Assembly: GCA_949128115.1 (NCBI GenBank)
Contig: OX421965.1
Span: 9,393,420 to 9,457,419 of the forward strand
Origin: Anaspis maculata
Taxonomy: Eukaryota > Arthropoda > Insecta > Coleoptera > Scraptiidae
Length of the DNA: 64,000 nucleotides
Direction of reading: 5' to 3'
Below the pieces are notes generated by a model, which was not told the origin of the DNA, searched no databases, and was given only the letters and a program-made list of their open reading frames with translations. This document shows, piece after piece, positions 1 through 9,972 of the stretch. How positions within the stretch are numbered: position 1 is the stretch's first letter; each line of letters starts with the position of its first letter. A program made the position numbers and the translations under genes.

Positions 1-683
1 GTCCTGGAAATCCAATTTTTGCATCTGGCAACCCTATCGTACCTATCGTACCATCGTACCTGATGGCCATCTTAGCCTGAAGGGACCATCTTCTGTCCTG
101 GTCCTGGATGCAAGAGCAAGTAGGTACGATGTGGCGACGACTTGCTCACCCTTTGAGCGAGCCTGATATGATTATCACAAGAGTCTTTGACAAGGATATC
201 AACCAGTTCTGGAAGAAACCCAGCCTCAAGTCCCAAGGCAGGAAACATATCCTCTCCCGAAATGACTATTGTGTTTCCCCGGAGCCACTAAAAAATACAC
301 CTCTAAATCATCTACCTACATGAATTTAAATTAAATTCGATTTTACTCCAAACTATTTGTTTTACCTACCTTTATGTTTATAAACTGGCATTATTATATG
401 GGTATGGGACACATGGACAACAAATTAAACAATAATAAAGCAACAAACGCGACACTGCGACGTTGCCTAGCGCTTTTGGAGGGTGGGAGGGGGTGCTTGT
501 AGGAAGGGGATTGCATTTTTTCAAGTTTTTGACATTTCCGTCAAACTAGGTGGCCATGTTGCCATGTTTATTCAACCTGTCGCGCTTGAAATTGTCGCGC
601 TAACTGCCCGTAATCTTGTTGTTGGATGAACTGTCAATTTCTGACGTTTCAATTTGTAAACATTACCGCAAAACGTCACCTGG
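1..683. other. Gene-free 5' flank of the galactosyltransferase gene
   Basis: No convincing coding exon, RNA gene or repeat is visible. A 71-codon open frame at 108-323 has no recognisable domain and is treated as chance. The last 200 bp are upstream of a promoter-like TATA box. Confidence 0.5.
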
Positions 684-689
684 TATAAA
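684..689 (+). promoter_or_regulatory. Candidate TATA box of the galactosyltransferase gene
   Basis: TATAAA lies 106 nt before the ATG at 795, a spacing that would leave a short 5' UTR of about 75 nt if transcription began ~30 nt downstream. No initiator motif is decisive, so this is an inference from position and consensus. Confidence 0.35.
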
Positions 690-794
690 CATTGCATATT
701 TTTGCTTCGCACAGGGCCTGACACGGTTATTTTTCAGCTTTTGCAGTCAAAGGAAAATGTGAACAACCCCTGGAATTCATAGCAATCCCCGAAA

Positions 795-1922
795 ATGGCC
801 AACGCTAAACGAACCCAACTTGTCCTGATAGGCCTCATCGCTTTGGCAGTAATCGTTGTAGTGCGATTGTTCTGGCTCGTCGATTCAAATGAAACACAGT
901 TTGAAGAAATCGGACTAACGCTGTCTCCTCGCCAGTGGGACCTGCCGGTGCTCCAACCCCTCGAAGCCAATTACACCAGTCGGTTGTTCAACATCACCAA
1001 ATTTCGTTACGTCATCGATCCGGGCCCTTGCAAAGCCCCGCTGTTGGCCGTTATCATCGTCACGTCGTATTTTGGAAACGTCGAAACCAGGAGCTCAATG
1101 CGAAAGGCTTTTTCGAGCGACGAACTCGGTAAAATGGGGCTGAAATGGGTGTTTCTGCTCGGGCAAGCCCCGAATGATAAGTACACCAAGCAGAATGCTG
1201 TGGCAAACGAAGCTGAAAGATTTGGTGATGTCGTCCAAGGCAATTTTGAAGAAGCTTACAGAAACCTCACATACAAACATATCATGGGCCTGAAATGGGT
1301 CAGCAAAAACTGCCATGACAAAGCCAAGTACATCATTAAAATGGATGATGATATTGTGATAGATGTTAAAAAAGTCGTTGCGCTACTGACGCGCTCAGCG
1401 TTCCCACCGAATTTGCTTGCCGGGTACATAATAAACATGGCGCCGATCAGAGAACCGGCCAATAAATGGTACGTTTCCGAGGAAGAGTACAAATACTCGA
1501 CCTATCCGGCGTTTCTTTCGGGGTGGTTCTACGTGACCACGCCGAGGATGGCGGGGAAGCTGGTGCTGCTCTCGAATTACGTCAAGTATTTCTGGATAGA
1601 CGATCTATACGTCACCGGAATCCTGGCGAGGAGTTTGAAAATCAGGCATTACGATTTGGGTCCGCATTTCGCGGAGCATTCAGAGCTGATGCAGTGCTGC
1701 ATTAGTGACGTCATCAGGGACGGGATCAGTTGCGATTTTGCGATCGGGCCGAACGGAGGCGACAACGATTTGTTTTTCAGGTTCAATGACGTCATGCGGC
1801 GTTGCCATAAGTTTACTTGCAAGAAACGGGCCAAACCGATTAACGAGACTTGCGTGGCCGAGAAAAAGTTCAACCTTGGCTATGGTGATGGAGTCATTCA
1901 GACTTACAAACTTCACAGATGA
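795..1922 (+). CDS. Beta-1,3-galactosyltransferase-like glycosyltransferase (GT31), single exon
   Basis: A complete 375-codon intronless gene. The product has the type II Golgi layout: a short cytoplasmic tail, one membrane anchor at about residues 8-28, then a lumenal catalytic domain. The GT31 signature is visible: an IIVTSYFGN-type strand near residue 86, the metal- and UDP-sugar-binding DDD at 184-186 within IKMDDDIVID, and FLSGWFYV followed by an EDV-like acidic pair in WIDDLYVTG. N-glycosylation sequons occur at NYT, NIT, NLT and NET. It would transfer galactose, or a related hexose, from UDP-sugar onto glycoprotein or glycolipid acceptors; the acceptor cannot be read from the sequence. 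The ATG at 795 is chosen because it precedes the anchor directly and upstream frames are closed. Insects carry several paralogues (brainiac and the beta-3-GalT group), and I cannot assign orthology. No canonical AATAAA follows; AATACA-like variants occur near 1940. Confidence 0.9.
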   Translation: MANAKRTQLVLIGLIALAVIVVVRLFWLVDSNETQFEEIGLTLSPRQWDLPVLQPLEANYTSRLFNITKFRYVIDPGPCKAPLLAVIIVTSYFGNVETRSSMRKAFSSDELGKMGLKWVFLLGQAPNDKYTKQNAVANEAERFGDVVQGNFEEAYRNLTYKHIMGLKWVSKNCHDKAKYIIKMDDDIVIDVKKVVALLTRSAFPPNLLAGYIINMAPIREPANKWYVSEEEYKYSTYPAFLSGWFYVTTPRMAGKLVLLSNYVKYFWIDDLYVTGILARSLKIRHYDLGPHFAEHSELMQCCISDVIRDGISCDFAIGPNGGDNDLFFRFNDVMRRCHKFTCKKRAKPINETCVAEKKFNLGYGDGVIQTYKLHR

Positions 1923-2383
1923 TATTTATGGCTTTTTTAAATACATAAATGTTTTACTCCTACCCAGCATTATCGCTGCTATAGGAGGGTAACAAATATG
2001 TGCATCTACGATTGTGCCTAATTCGGAAAACGATAAAAAAGTCCAGCAGCTTCGCTTATAAATCTAGCAGGGCTCTCGAACGGCTCCTCCACCAATTGTA
2101 CGGGTTTATGGCTTATCCCCAAGTCAGAGTCTCCAGTTAATATACAGTCGTCCATATTTTCCAATAATGGTTCAACACATCAGTCTCGTTTTCTCCCTAA
2201 TATCCAATCGTATTATCATTGTGTATTATCTTGGCTTAACACCTGTTACATGAGGACGATCAGTAATAAGAAATGAGTTACTTATTATCGGTCGTGGAAA
2301 AAATGAAAACATCTCAAAAGTCCAAGACCTACGTTTTCATGAGCTCGTCTACTTTCACGTCGAATTCATTTGAACGCTTGTTC
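1923..2383. other. Gene-free stretch downstream of the galactosyltransferase
   Basis: Holds the presumed 3' UTR of the GT31 gene and unremarkable AT-rich sequence up to the foldback that begins at 2384. No gene is seen. Confidence 0.5.
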
Positions 2384-2930
2384 AAGGGGTTTCTGATGCG
2401 GCTAAAAAAGTTGTTGACGGGAATCGGTTTTATTTTTTTCGTCAAGTAGAAACTCCTCCAAAGAGAAAATGTACGGGCAATGCTATCAAATTTTCAAAAT
2501 TTCCAAAAACTTTTGTAAATTTTTGATTTTGATATTTGAAAATTCAGAAACTAGATAGCAACGACCATATATCTTTCTTCAGGGAAGTCCCATGCCAAAT
2601 TTGAACTTTCTATTTTCAAAACAAAAGTACCAAAAATGATTTCTACTAATAATTCACTTTTTCATGTCTAAGGAAAATCATTTTTGGTACCTTTTTTTTC
2701 GAAAATAGAAAGTTAAATTTGGCACGCGACTTTCTTGAAGAATAATGTATAGTTGTTGCTATTTAGTTTTTAAATTTTCAAAAATAATTTTTTTTTCATT
2801 TTTTGGTAATTTTGAGAATTTGATAGTCTTGCCCGTACATTTTCTCTTTGGAGGAGTTTCTACTTGACGACAAGAATAAAATTAAACCGATTCCCGTCAA
2901 CAACTTTTTTAGTCACATCAGAAACCCCTT
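2384..2930. repeat. 547-bp foldback element (long terminal inverted repeats)
   Basis: The whole unit is a palindrome with arms of about 250 bp around a short centre near 2650. The termini are AAGGGGTTTCTGATG and its complement. The arms pair nearly end to end; for example AGTAGAAACTCCTCCAAAGA at 2445 pairs with its complement near 2863. There is no coding capacity, so it is a non-autonomous foldback or MITE of unknown superfamily. The flanks do not give a clean target-site duplication. Confidence 0.8.
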
Positions 2931-4401
2931 AATGGCGGCTTTGAAGAACTTCGTATGTCGCCGGCGACAGTGTCGCTGGCCAATAGGATTCGATCTGCCT
3001 GTACTCCCCTACCTCCCTCCATAATTCCCGCGACGCGAGTTCATGTCGTCGTGTCGTTCAAATTATTCAACTGTAAAGTTCTGTAAAGCCGCCATAACTC
3101 TCATTCTCAGCTCAACCAAGCTCTCTTGAATTTTACCATCGTGAAGACTTTAAACTTGCGCTTAATAATAATAGCAAGCAATACTAGCAATAATAATAAT
3201 AATAATAAAGCGACTTTATTAAGTTATTATGTTGGTCAAATATTTTAATGTTAGCGAGATTAATAGAAGCACAATTCATTTACAGAATGATGAAATGTGA
3301 GAGAGCTTGGAAGAACCGTTGAGTAAAAAATTATGAAGAGGTGACCGGTGACATTTCTGACAGTGATAATGGTTTTGACAAGCTATTCGCTTGCTGCGAT
3401 CCATATAGTGAGGTGAGAGCTGCGGCTTCATCAGAACAAAGTCCTTTCAGTACTTCACTATTAGGTAATTTATTTATATTAGAAAACAATCCGCTGCAAA
3501 GCTGGCATCAAAAGTTGCTTGTACTGTGGCGTCATCTACCGGCCAATACCGAAATGTTACGATGGCAGCTCTTTGTATATTTTCACTTGACTGTGGAAAT
3601 GAGAGTAAGACATCGACATTATGCCAATAAAATCGTATTTTGTGATCTTCGTATAAGACTTCATTGTCATTTGCATAGATATTATATTTGAGATCAAAAT
3701 TCAGAAGACGAAAGTAGTTCAGTATACTATACTTGATAGTTTTGACGCCAAACTACTTTTTTCAAATATACATAGAATATAGCTGCCACGTTGACACTTT
3801 TTTTTTGTAATTTAGCGGTTGAATATTTTTGTTACCTCGCATTAGGAACGCATGAAATTAATGGAAGTAAAATGATCAACAGGTGGATCCTGCTGCGTGT
3901 TTCACTTTTACTTTTGTCGCAAAATCAATACCATAGTAGGCGGAGCTTGTGCTATACAGGATGTGTCTTTCAACTGGTTCACTGGATGGTGATAAAATTA
4001 CTTTTCTGAACTTTTCCCAAAAAGTATGGTGATGATGGATTTTAGGTAGTTTAACTGAATTACTAAGTCCTGCAGTCTTGGTGTAAAATGTTGAGAAAAT
4101 GTACTATCATAATGCCAGAGTTGAAATGTAAATTGTAGACCATCCTGTATGAATCGAGTGGAGCTCCGAGCTTATCCTCATTCTCAATGGATAGACCATC
4201 ACCTGTTGATTGGGCTCGCATCTTTGAAATGATGCGATCCTGATGCATGGTAACGAAAATTTTCAACGTCCCTGACATCCAAGGACTTTTTTTTAACTTG
4301 TCAACGTACGAGAATTAATCGTTTTTCGCATGCCGTGCGGAAAAACCAGACAATGAAAACAGCCACATCTCGCTCAACTAACTATTACCTAGCTAGGGAC
4401 C
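2931..4401. other. Gene-free stretch with an (AAT)n tract
   Basis: Contains an (ATA/AAT)n microsatellite at about 3188-3209 and a 116-codon open frame at 3341-3691 with no recognisable domain, no neighbouring exon and no clear splice context. I see no supportable gene. Confidence 0.45.
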
Positions 4402-4532
4402 TATCGTGTGATCAATTGAATTCCTAATTTAGGCAGGCTGTGCCCTACCCAAATGCACCAGCTTCGCACCCCTGATTTCGGCCAGGCCACAGCCTGCCTA
4501 AATTAGGAAGGAATTCAATTGATCACACGATA
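4402..4532. repeat. 131-bp MITE with near-perfect inverted arms
   Basis: The arms begin TATCGTGTGATCAATTGAAT and end with the complement, and about 45 bp pair on each side of a GC-richer loop containing AGGCAGGCTGTG and CACAGCCTGCCT. The terminal TA on both sides suggests a TA target site. It has no coding capacity. Confidence 0.8.
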
Positions 4533-5332
4533 TAATGCAATTTACGACACCATATCAAAACTTTAGGACTTGCTCATAAATAATTATTATCATTACCTGC
4601 TCATATTTTATTGACGTTACGTTTAAAATAATCTGTTAAATCGTTTTAATAAAATAAAATAATAAAAATACACTGAATTGTACGTTTTTGCCTTTACTTC
4701 AAACAGCCTACTTCCAACTTCAATTTTTTTTTTAAATTCAATACAGCGACATGCATTATTTTTTTGTAATTATAACTTATTGATTTAATTATTGGCATGA
4801 TTGCCAGCCTTATGATAAATATACTACGCAAGGACTCCTGCAAGGCTCAGTCGCTTCTTCTGGTACAAAAAAAAAGTTAGACGTTCAGAATTATCCGCTC
4901 ACGAAACAGTACCTACATGAATATTTGAATTTCATAAGTGCATTTTCTTTTTCCCAATCAATGAATTCTATTCTAGTGAATAATTGTTTGATTTGATCAC
5001 TGACCTAGAGCACAGAATGTTTTTTTTTTAACCCATGAACTGAAATTGTTCCTGAGAAACTGCTGAGACAACTGGCATCGCTCGATTCAAAACTTTTCCC
5101 CTGCAGTTTTGAGCACAGAATTTCGAGCAGAGCTGTGATCTGTCAATTTTGACTAGAATCTTGTTGAAAAAAAATCAGACTGACAGGCCACAATGTAGCT
5201 ATAAGCTGATGCTGTTCCGTACGCTTCAAAACTGCGAACATGTTCAGACTTAAAAAACAAGGTAACAAAACATCAGCAATTTTACCGCAGAATTCTTTGA
5301 GAATAAGAATTTTCTATATTTTGGACTATACA
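4533..5332. other. Gene-free AT-rich stretch
   Basis: AT-rich sequence with homopolymer runs. I see no exon, RNA gene or clear inverted repeat before the element starting at 5333. Confidence 0.5.
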
Positions 5333-5995
5333 TACAGGGTGATTCAAAAGTGTCGGACCATCTTGAAAGTGCGTAATATGAGAGTGTTGTAGAGTTCCGG
5401 AAAGTTGTTGAAAAAATTCTATGTCTTTTAAATTTGAAGTTATGGAAGGACAAAAAATGGTCCTTCGATGATTGCTTCTATTTTCGTTGTTTCAAAAAAT
5501 TTCAGTCAACTGTTTGTGAAAAAAATAATGGGTACAAAAAATCAACCTCTGAATCTGTGATGTTCTGTTTTCTATACAGGGTGAGTCATAAACCACAAAA
5601 TTTTAGTTCTTAAAAAAAACCACAAGCAAGAATTCTATTGAAACTAATTGTGTTTTATTGTGCTCTACATAGGTTATGGGACCACATGTGACTGTTTGCA
5701 GGCATTTCAGAAAAAAATCATTTCCAGGATTCATGACTCACTCTGTATACAAAACAGAAATTCGATCATTACAGATTCAGAGGTTGATTTTTTGTACTAA
5801 TTGTTCTACTTCCATAAAGAATTCACTAAAATCTTCTGAAACAAAGGAAATAGAAGCGATCGAAGAACCAACTTTTGTCTTTCCTCAACTTCAAAACTAA
5901 AAGACAAAGAATTTTTTCAACAACTTTCTGGCACTCTACTACATCTCCATATTACGCACGTTCAACGTGGTCCGACACTTTTGAATCACCCTGTA
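5333..5995. repeat. 663-bp TACAGGGTG-ended foldback
   Basis: Termini are TACAGGGTGATTCAAAAGTG and the complement ACTTTTGAATCACCCTGTA. The arms of about 240 bp pair along most of their length, for example the two copies of AATCAACCTCTGAATCTG near 5550 and 5785. A second TACAGGGTG-type element (5575-5747) occupies the centre. TA at both outer ends is the target-site signature of Tc1/mariner elements. No transposase is present. Confidence 0.8.
5575..5747. repeat. Inner 173-bp TACAGGGTGAGTCAT element nested in a larger foldback
   Basis: Starts TACAGGGTGAGTCAT and ends ATGACTCACTCTGTA, flanked by TA-rich sequence, in the centre of the 5333-5995 palindrome. It could be a nested insertion or the original loop of the outer element. 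A partial copy of the same junction is seen near 6807. Confidence 0.6.
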
Positions 5996-6367
5996 TGCAG
6001 GGTGTTCCATTTTTTGGCAATATTTTAGGAGATGGTAGAGCAGGAAAAAGAAAGTAGAGGTGTACTTTCGCAAAGAAAACGAAAAATGAAAAAATAAAAA
6101 TTACAATCGTTACAAATGTGACAAAAGTCAGTATGACCAGCTGGTAGGCATGCATCAACTCATTCTGTGTACCAAATTTGGTCAAAATCCAGTTATTAAA
6201 TTTCCAGCTATAGCAAAAAACATTTTTTTTTAAACTCAACTTTGAAAGTCTCTAACTATCTCCATTATAATGCGTTCCCGATCCAATTATTTTTCGAGAA
6301 AGTCCACTCAATTTTTGATGCTCTAGCACCTCTTAAAATATTGACTAAAAAAGTGTTACACCCTGTA
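5996..6367. repeat. 372-bp foldback, CAGGGTGTTCCATTTTTT family
   Basis: Inverted arms carry the pair CAATATTTTAGGAGATGGTAGAGCA and its relative near 6325-6345, with the right end AACACCCTGTA. It belongs to the same family as 38591-39207 and 53217-53562. It abuts the preceding element, so two foldbacks lie end to end. The left terminal TA has mutated to TG. Confidence 0.75.
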
Positions 6368-6426
6368 TATTCTACATGTTAACCCCAGGGAACTATTTTG
6401 GCAACTGACTTTTCGGCCAGAGGGCA

Positions 6427-6840
6427 GACAGGGTGATTCAAAAGTGTCAGACCATCTGGAAGATGCGTAATATGGAGGTGTAGTAGAGTGCTGAGAAGTG
6501 TTTTTTTGTTAAAAAAATTCCGTCTTTAAGTGGCAATTCTGTGAAATTTAAAGGCCCCTTAAAATTTTTAAAGACGTCGGTCACCTAGGAACGATCAGAA
6601 ATGGGCTTCACGATTGGCTGATTTTCTTTTAACGGCCTTTAAATTTAAACGGGTTTGATACAGAATTGGCCCTGAGGAACAAAAGTTGGTCCTTCGTTTG
6701 TTTCTATTTCCGTTGTTGCAAAAGATTCCAGTAGACTGTTTATGGAAAACAATGAGTACAAAAAAAATCAACCTCTGAATATGTAATGAATTTTTGTTTT
6801 GTGTACAGGGTGAGTTATGAATCTTGAGAATCAATTTTAT
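6427..6840. repeat. Truncated copy of the 5333-5995 foldback
   Basis: Begins ACAGGGTGATTCAAAAGTGT and follows the left arm of the 5333 element, including the pieces near AATCAACCTCTGAAT and the inner TACAGGGTGAGT junction at about 6807. The right arm is missing and an unrelated stretch interrupts it around 6540-6650. Confidence 0.6.
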
Positions 6841-8262
6841 CTAAAAGTGCCTGCGAACAGTCACAATGGTCCCATAACCTATGCAGAACACAATAAAACA
6901 CTATTCTTTTCAATAGAATTCTTTTACTACCTATTGGTTTCTTGGGAAAATAAAAAAAATTGTAGTTGATAAGTGAGGTTACTCCGGTTTACGCTGCTCC
7001 GACGTTGATGAAACTTGACAGATGACAATGACACTATTTGACATTTTGCCATAAACTCCCTCTAAATGCAATCACCCTATCCACCTTTCCCATGAGAACA
7101 TTACGCATACCTGTGAGGGCACAACTGGCCGTCTGTTACAGAGCCGTCTGTACTAGCGGGAATCTGCGCTCACAGGTATGCGCGCAAGTGATTTCTCTGA
7201 TGGGAAAGGTGGATTGAATGTAGGCCATGTTGAAAGTTGCGCGACACTCCTGTTGATGATGAAGTGGTTCTTTTGGAAGATTTACAAAATCCTAGACTGG
7301 ATGGAAAATATGATGACAATGTAGAGGATAAAAAACTGAATCTAAAAAACCAAAGTGTGGCCAAACTTGCACGACGTTACGATTATTGTTTAATTAACTG
7401 TCACGAGTCAATGTGCCCCAACTTTGATAGCGCTCTCCAGCTAAACCAAAAAAGATGGATATGACATCACGGAATTTTTTACAGAGATCATTCAATCCTC
7501 GACAAGCTTGTTTGTTGAGAGTTTTCATATTCATTACATTTATTTCAGTATTCAATGAGAAAGCTGGGAGTGTAAATCGCAGTTTTTCAGTTTTTTCTTA
7601 TTAGGTTTTTTGTAATTTTTTTTCATGGAGTCTTGGAATTTTATAGGTTCTCCAAAAGAACCACTTCTTTAACTGGATTTCACGCTACTTTGAACGTGGT
7701 TCACGGCTAAACTAGAAAAGCTAGTAGGTAAGTAAATTCGAGGATTTTCTAGTGGAATATTTAATTCTCTAGAACTTCGTCGCTCACAATTTTCGGATAT
7801 CTCTTGTTTGCAAGTATTTAAGGAGAAATGCGAGTTTTTTCGTTTCACTGGACCGGCACCTCGACCGGCACGCAACTTTGACCGTGATGACCGACTAAAT
7901 TAAAGGAGTTAGACATAATGCTCCCGCGGACTTTTTTTTCGATTGTTGAAATTCCCTATACTTACCGTTCTCTCACTGTTTCAGAAGACCGCGGCTAAGT
8001 TTTTCCATCTTCTTAATTTTTTTTTTATTTACCATGGTTCCCAGCGCAGTTGGAAATGTATTTTTGGTTTTTCTTTCTCAGTTTTTCATTCTCTGCATTT
8101 TACACGAGATTTTACCTACATTAATCTTTCATCGAGTCTCTAATAATTAGTTCTAAGTGAAATTCTTATTTTACTAGACTAATGGAACGATTTGGGATTT
8201 TAGGTTTCTCAGGTAACTATAGGTCGAGGCACCTACAGGTATTACGCATCATTCGTTTGCTA
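6841..8262. other. Gene-free stretch containing one MITE
   Basis: Apart from the MITE at 7080-7213, only weak open frames occur. The longest (7237-7464, 75 codons, acidic) has no recognisable domain and no splice partner that I can identify. Confidence 0.45.
7080..7213. repeat. 134-bp MITE
   Basis: Arms TCCACCTTTCCCATGAGA and the complement TCTGATGGGAAAGGTGGA, with an inner pair GCATACCTGTGAG / CTCACAGGTATGC around a GC-rich loop. No coding capacity. Confidence 0.75.
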
Positions 8263-9126
8263 TAGACTGTCTGATGTCTACATGATTCTAGTGGGCTGCG
8301 ATTCGGGCCGCGAAAGGCTGATGCCGCCGATGGCGTCCAGAAACACAGCCCAGTCCCGAAAATACATCGACAACGTTCTAGGACAGCTTCCTCTCATCGA
8401 AATAAGAAAAGTTCCTATGAACATGGGTCCGGAAACGCTTCATAAGGGAGCTACAGGTCCCTAAAGGTGGGACCCTGAAGATGGTTGTTTATTTGATATT
8501 TCCGAAACCGTTCAAGGAAAATGAATCGAACTTGACACATTTTAAGAAACTTTAAGAAGCATAACCTTCTTATGCTTAACAAAATTTGAATGCCTAACAA
8601 AAATGAAGTTGCTTTGAAATAGTTTTTCTTTCGCGTTGAATATCGTAAGAGTCAGCATTTCTGACCACGTTTTCATACATTCAAACTCAAATATCTCGTA
8701 AACGGTGCATCTATCGGGTTGAACAGAGGGACCTTTTTTTGGTAGAAAACTACAATAGGTACTTTATAATTTCTTGTTAAATTTGGAAACAATCTCCAAT
8801 TAAAAAAAGTAAGGTTTTTTTTACCCACACCTCAGCCTGACCCACCTCTGGCAAATTATTTTGAAATAAATCTTGCCTCATTTTGTTGGGTACAAGAAGG
8901 TTAGTAGATGTGTCAAGTTTGATTGATTTCCCTTGAACGGTTTCGGAGATATTGATTAAAAACCATTTTCAGAGTCCCACCTTTAGGGGCCTGTAGCTCC
9001 CTTAGGAAGCGTTTCCGGACCTATATGTTCATGGGAACTTTTTTTATTGTTTTGATGAGAGGAAGCTGCCTTAGAACGTTGTCGGTATATTTTCGGGACA
9101 CCAGTAGGTATAGAAATCAGACAGCC
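8263..9126. repeat. ~860-bp foldback
   Basis: Long inverted arms of about 290 bp: 8355-8558 (GAAAATACATCGACAACGTT, then AGGACAGCTTCCTCTCATC, then GGTCCGGAAACGCTTC) pairs with 8906-9105. The outer ends pair less well (AGACTGTCTGATGTCTA against the complement near 9110-9126). The centre is AT-rich and unpaired. It has no ORF of note and no relative elsewhere in the window. Confidence 0.7.
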
Positions 9127-9967
9127 TTTATGTTTTCCCTAGCTCACCCCCTACCAAGTGCAGCCCAACTGGGCGTGTGCTTGTTATGATGACGAGTTGA
9201 TGCGAACGACCTCATTTAGGTCACGCCACCCGCTTCCCGCTTTTCACAGCTGACTATTCAAACGTGCGGCTCCTCTCCTATGCTGATGCCAGCCATTCTC
9301 AACATCTGGAAATACCTGTTGATCCACCATTCATCATTATTTAACTTCTCTCAAATCATACAGCCCTAATGTCGTGCAACAAAAATAACCAGCATTTGGC
9401 GAATAAAAAATTGCTTATGCATCTAGCTATGCATATTACATAGGTTTTCCTTCTAAACTGCGTCCAATAGTGAAAAGGGGTGTTGTCCTCCTTTTTATAT
9501 GGGGATATATCGGAAGGGAAGTAACCAGGACATTTTGCACTTGTGCCTACTATTTTATACCAGGTACCAGTGGACAGCGTTTGCGCCTCGTGTTCAATGG
9601 CAGTATTTTGCCTTAGCAAACAGGTGGTACCAGGATCGATTCTCCATGACAGAAGCTTTTCGTGGACTGTTAATTTTTCTTATCTATCGCGGCTTTCATG
9701 TAAACGGAAACAACTCTCGTCGCCAACGCCAAGCCTCCAGAAAGAGGGTGTTATGCTCTACGCTCTGCGCAACGTTTATTCATTAGATAGCCTATTCAGA
9801 ACATTATTAGGAGATGGAAATACTGGTCTTTACTTTCCCTAAATTTGACGACTGACGCCTGAGAGTCGATGGGAAAATGTTTCATTTTCATCACATCACA
9901 ATCACTTGTTGACAACAAAAAAGTTATAGAAGAAATAAAATAATTAATACCTTTATGAAACAAAAAT
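9127..9967. other. Gene-free stretch beyond the NOM1 3' end
   Basis: Three overlapping open frames at about 9356-9842 do not resemble any known family and lie in mutually exclusive frames. I see no RNA gene or repeat. The last bases hold the NOM1 poly(A) signal. Confidence 0.45.
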
Positions 9968-9972
9968 TTATT
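9967..9972 (-). terminator. Poly(A) signal overlapping the NOM1 stop codon
   Basis: On the minus strand the last sense codon GAA and the stop TAA read GAATAAAT, so AATAAA contains the stop codon itself. No second AATAAA follows on the minus strand within ~50 nt, so this signal would give an extremely short 3' UTR if used. Confidence 0.45.

Noticed and set aside
3341..3691. 116-codon ORF
   Set aside because: No recognisable domain or neighbouring exon; length is compatible with chance in 64 kb.
7237..7464. Acidic 75-codon ORF after a MITE
   Set aside because: Looks protein-like in composition but no family or exon partner could be recognised.
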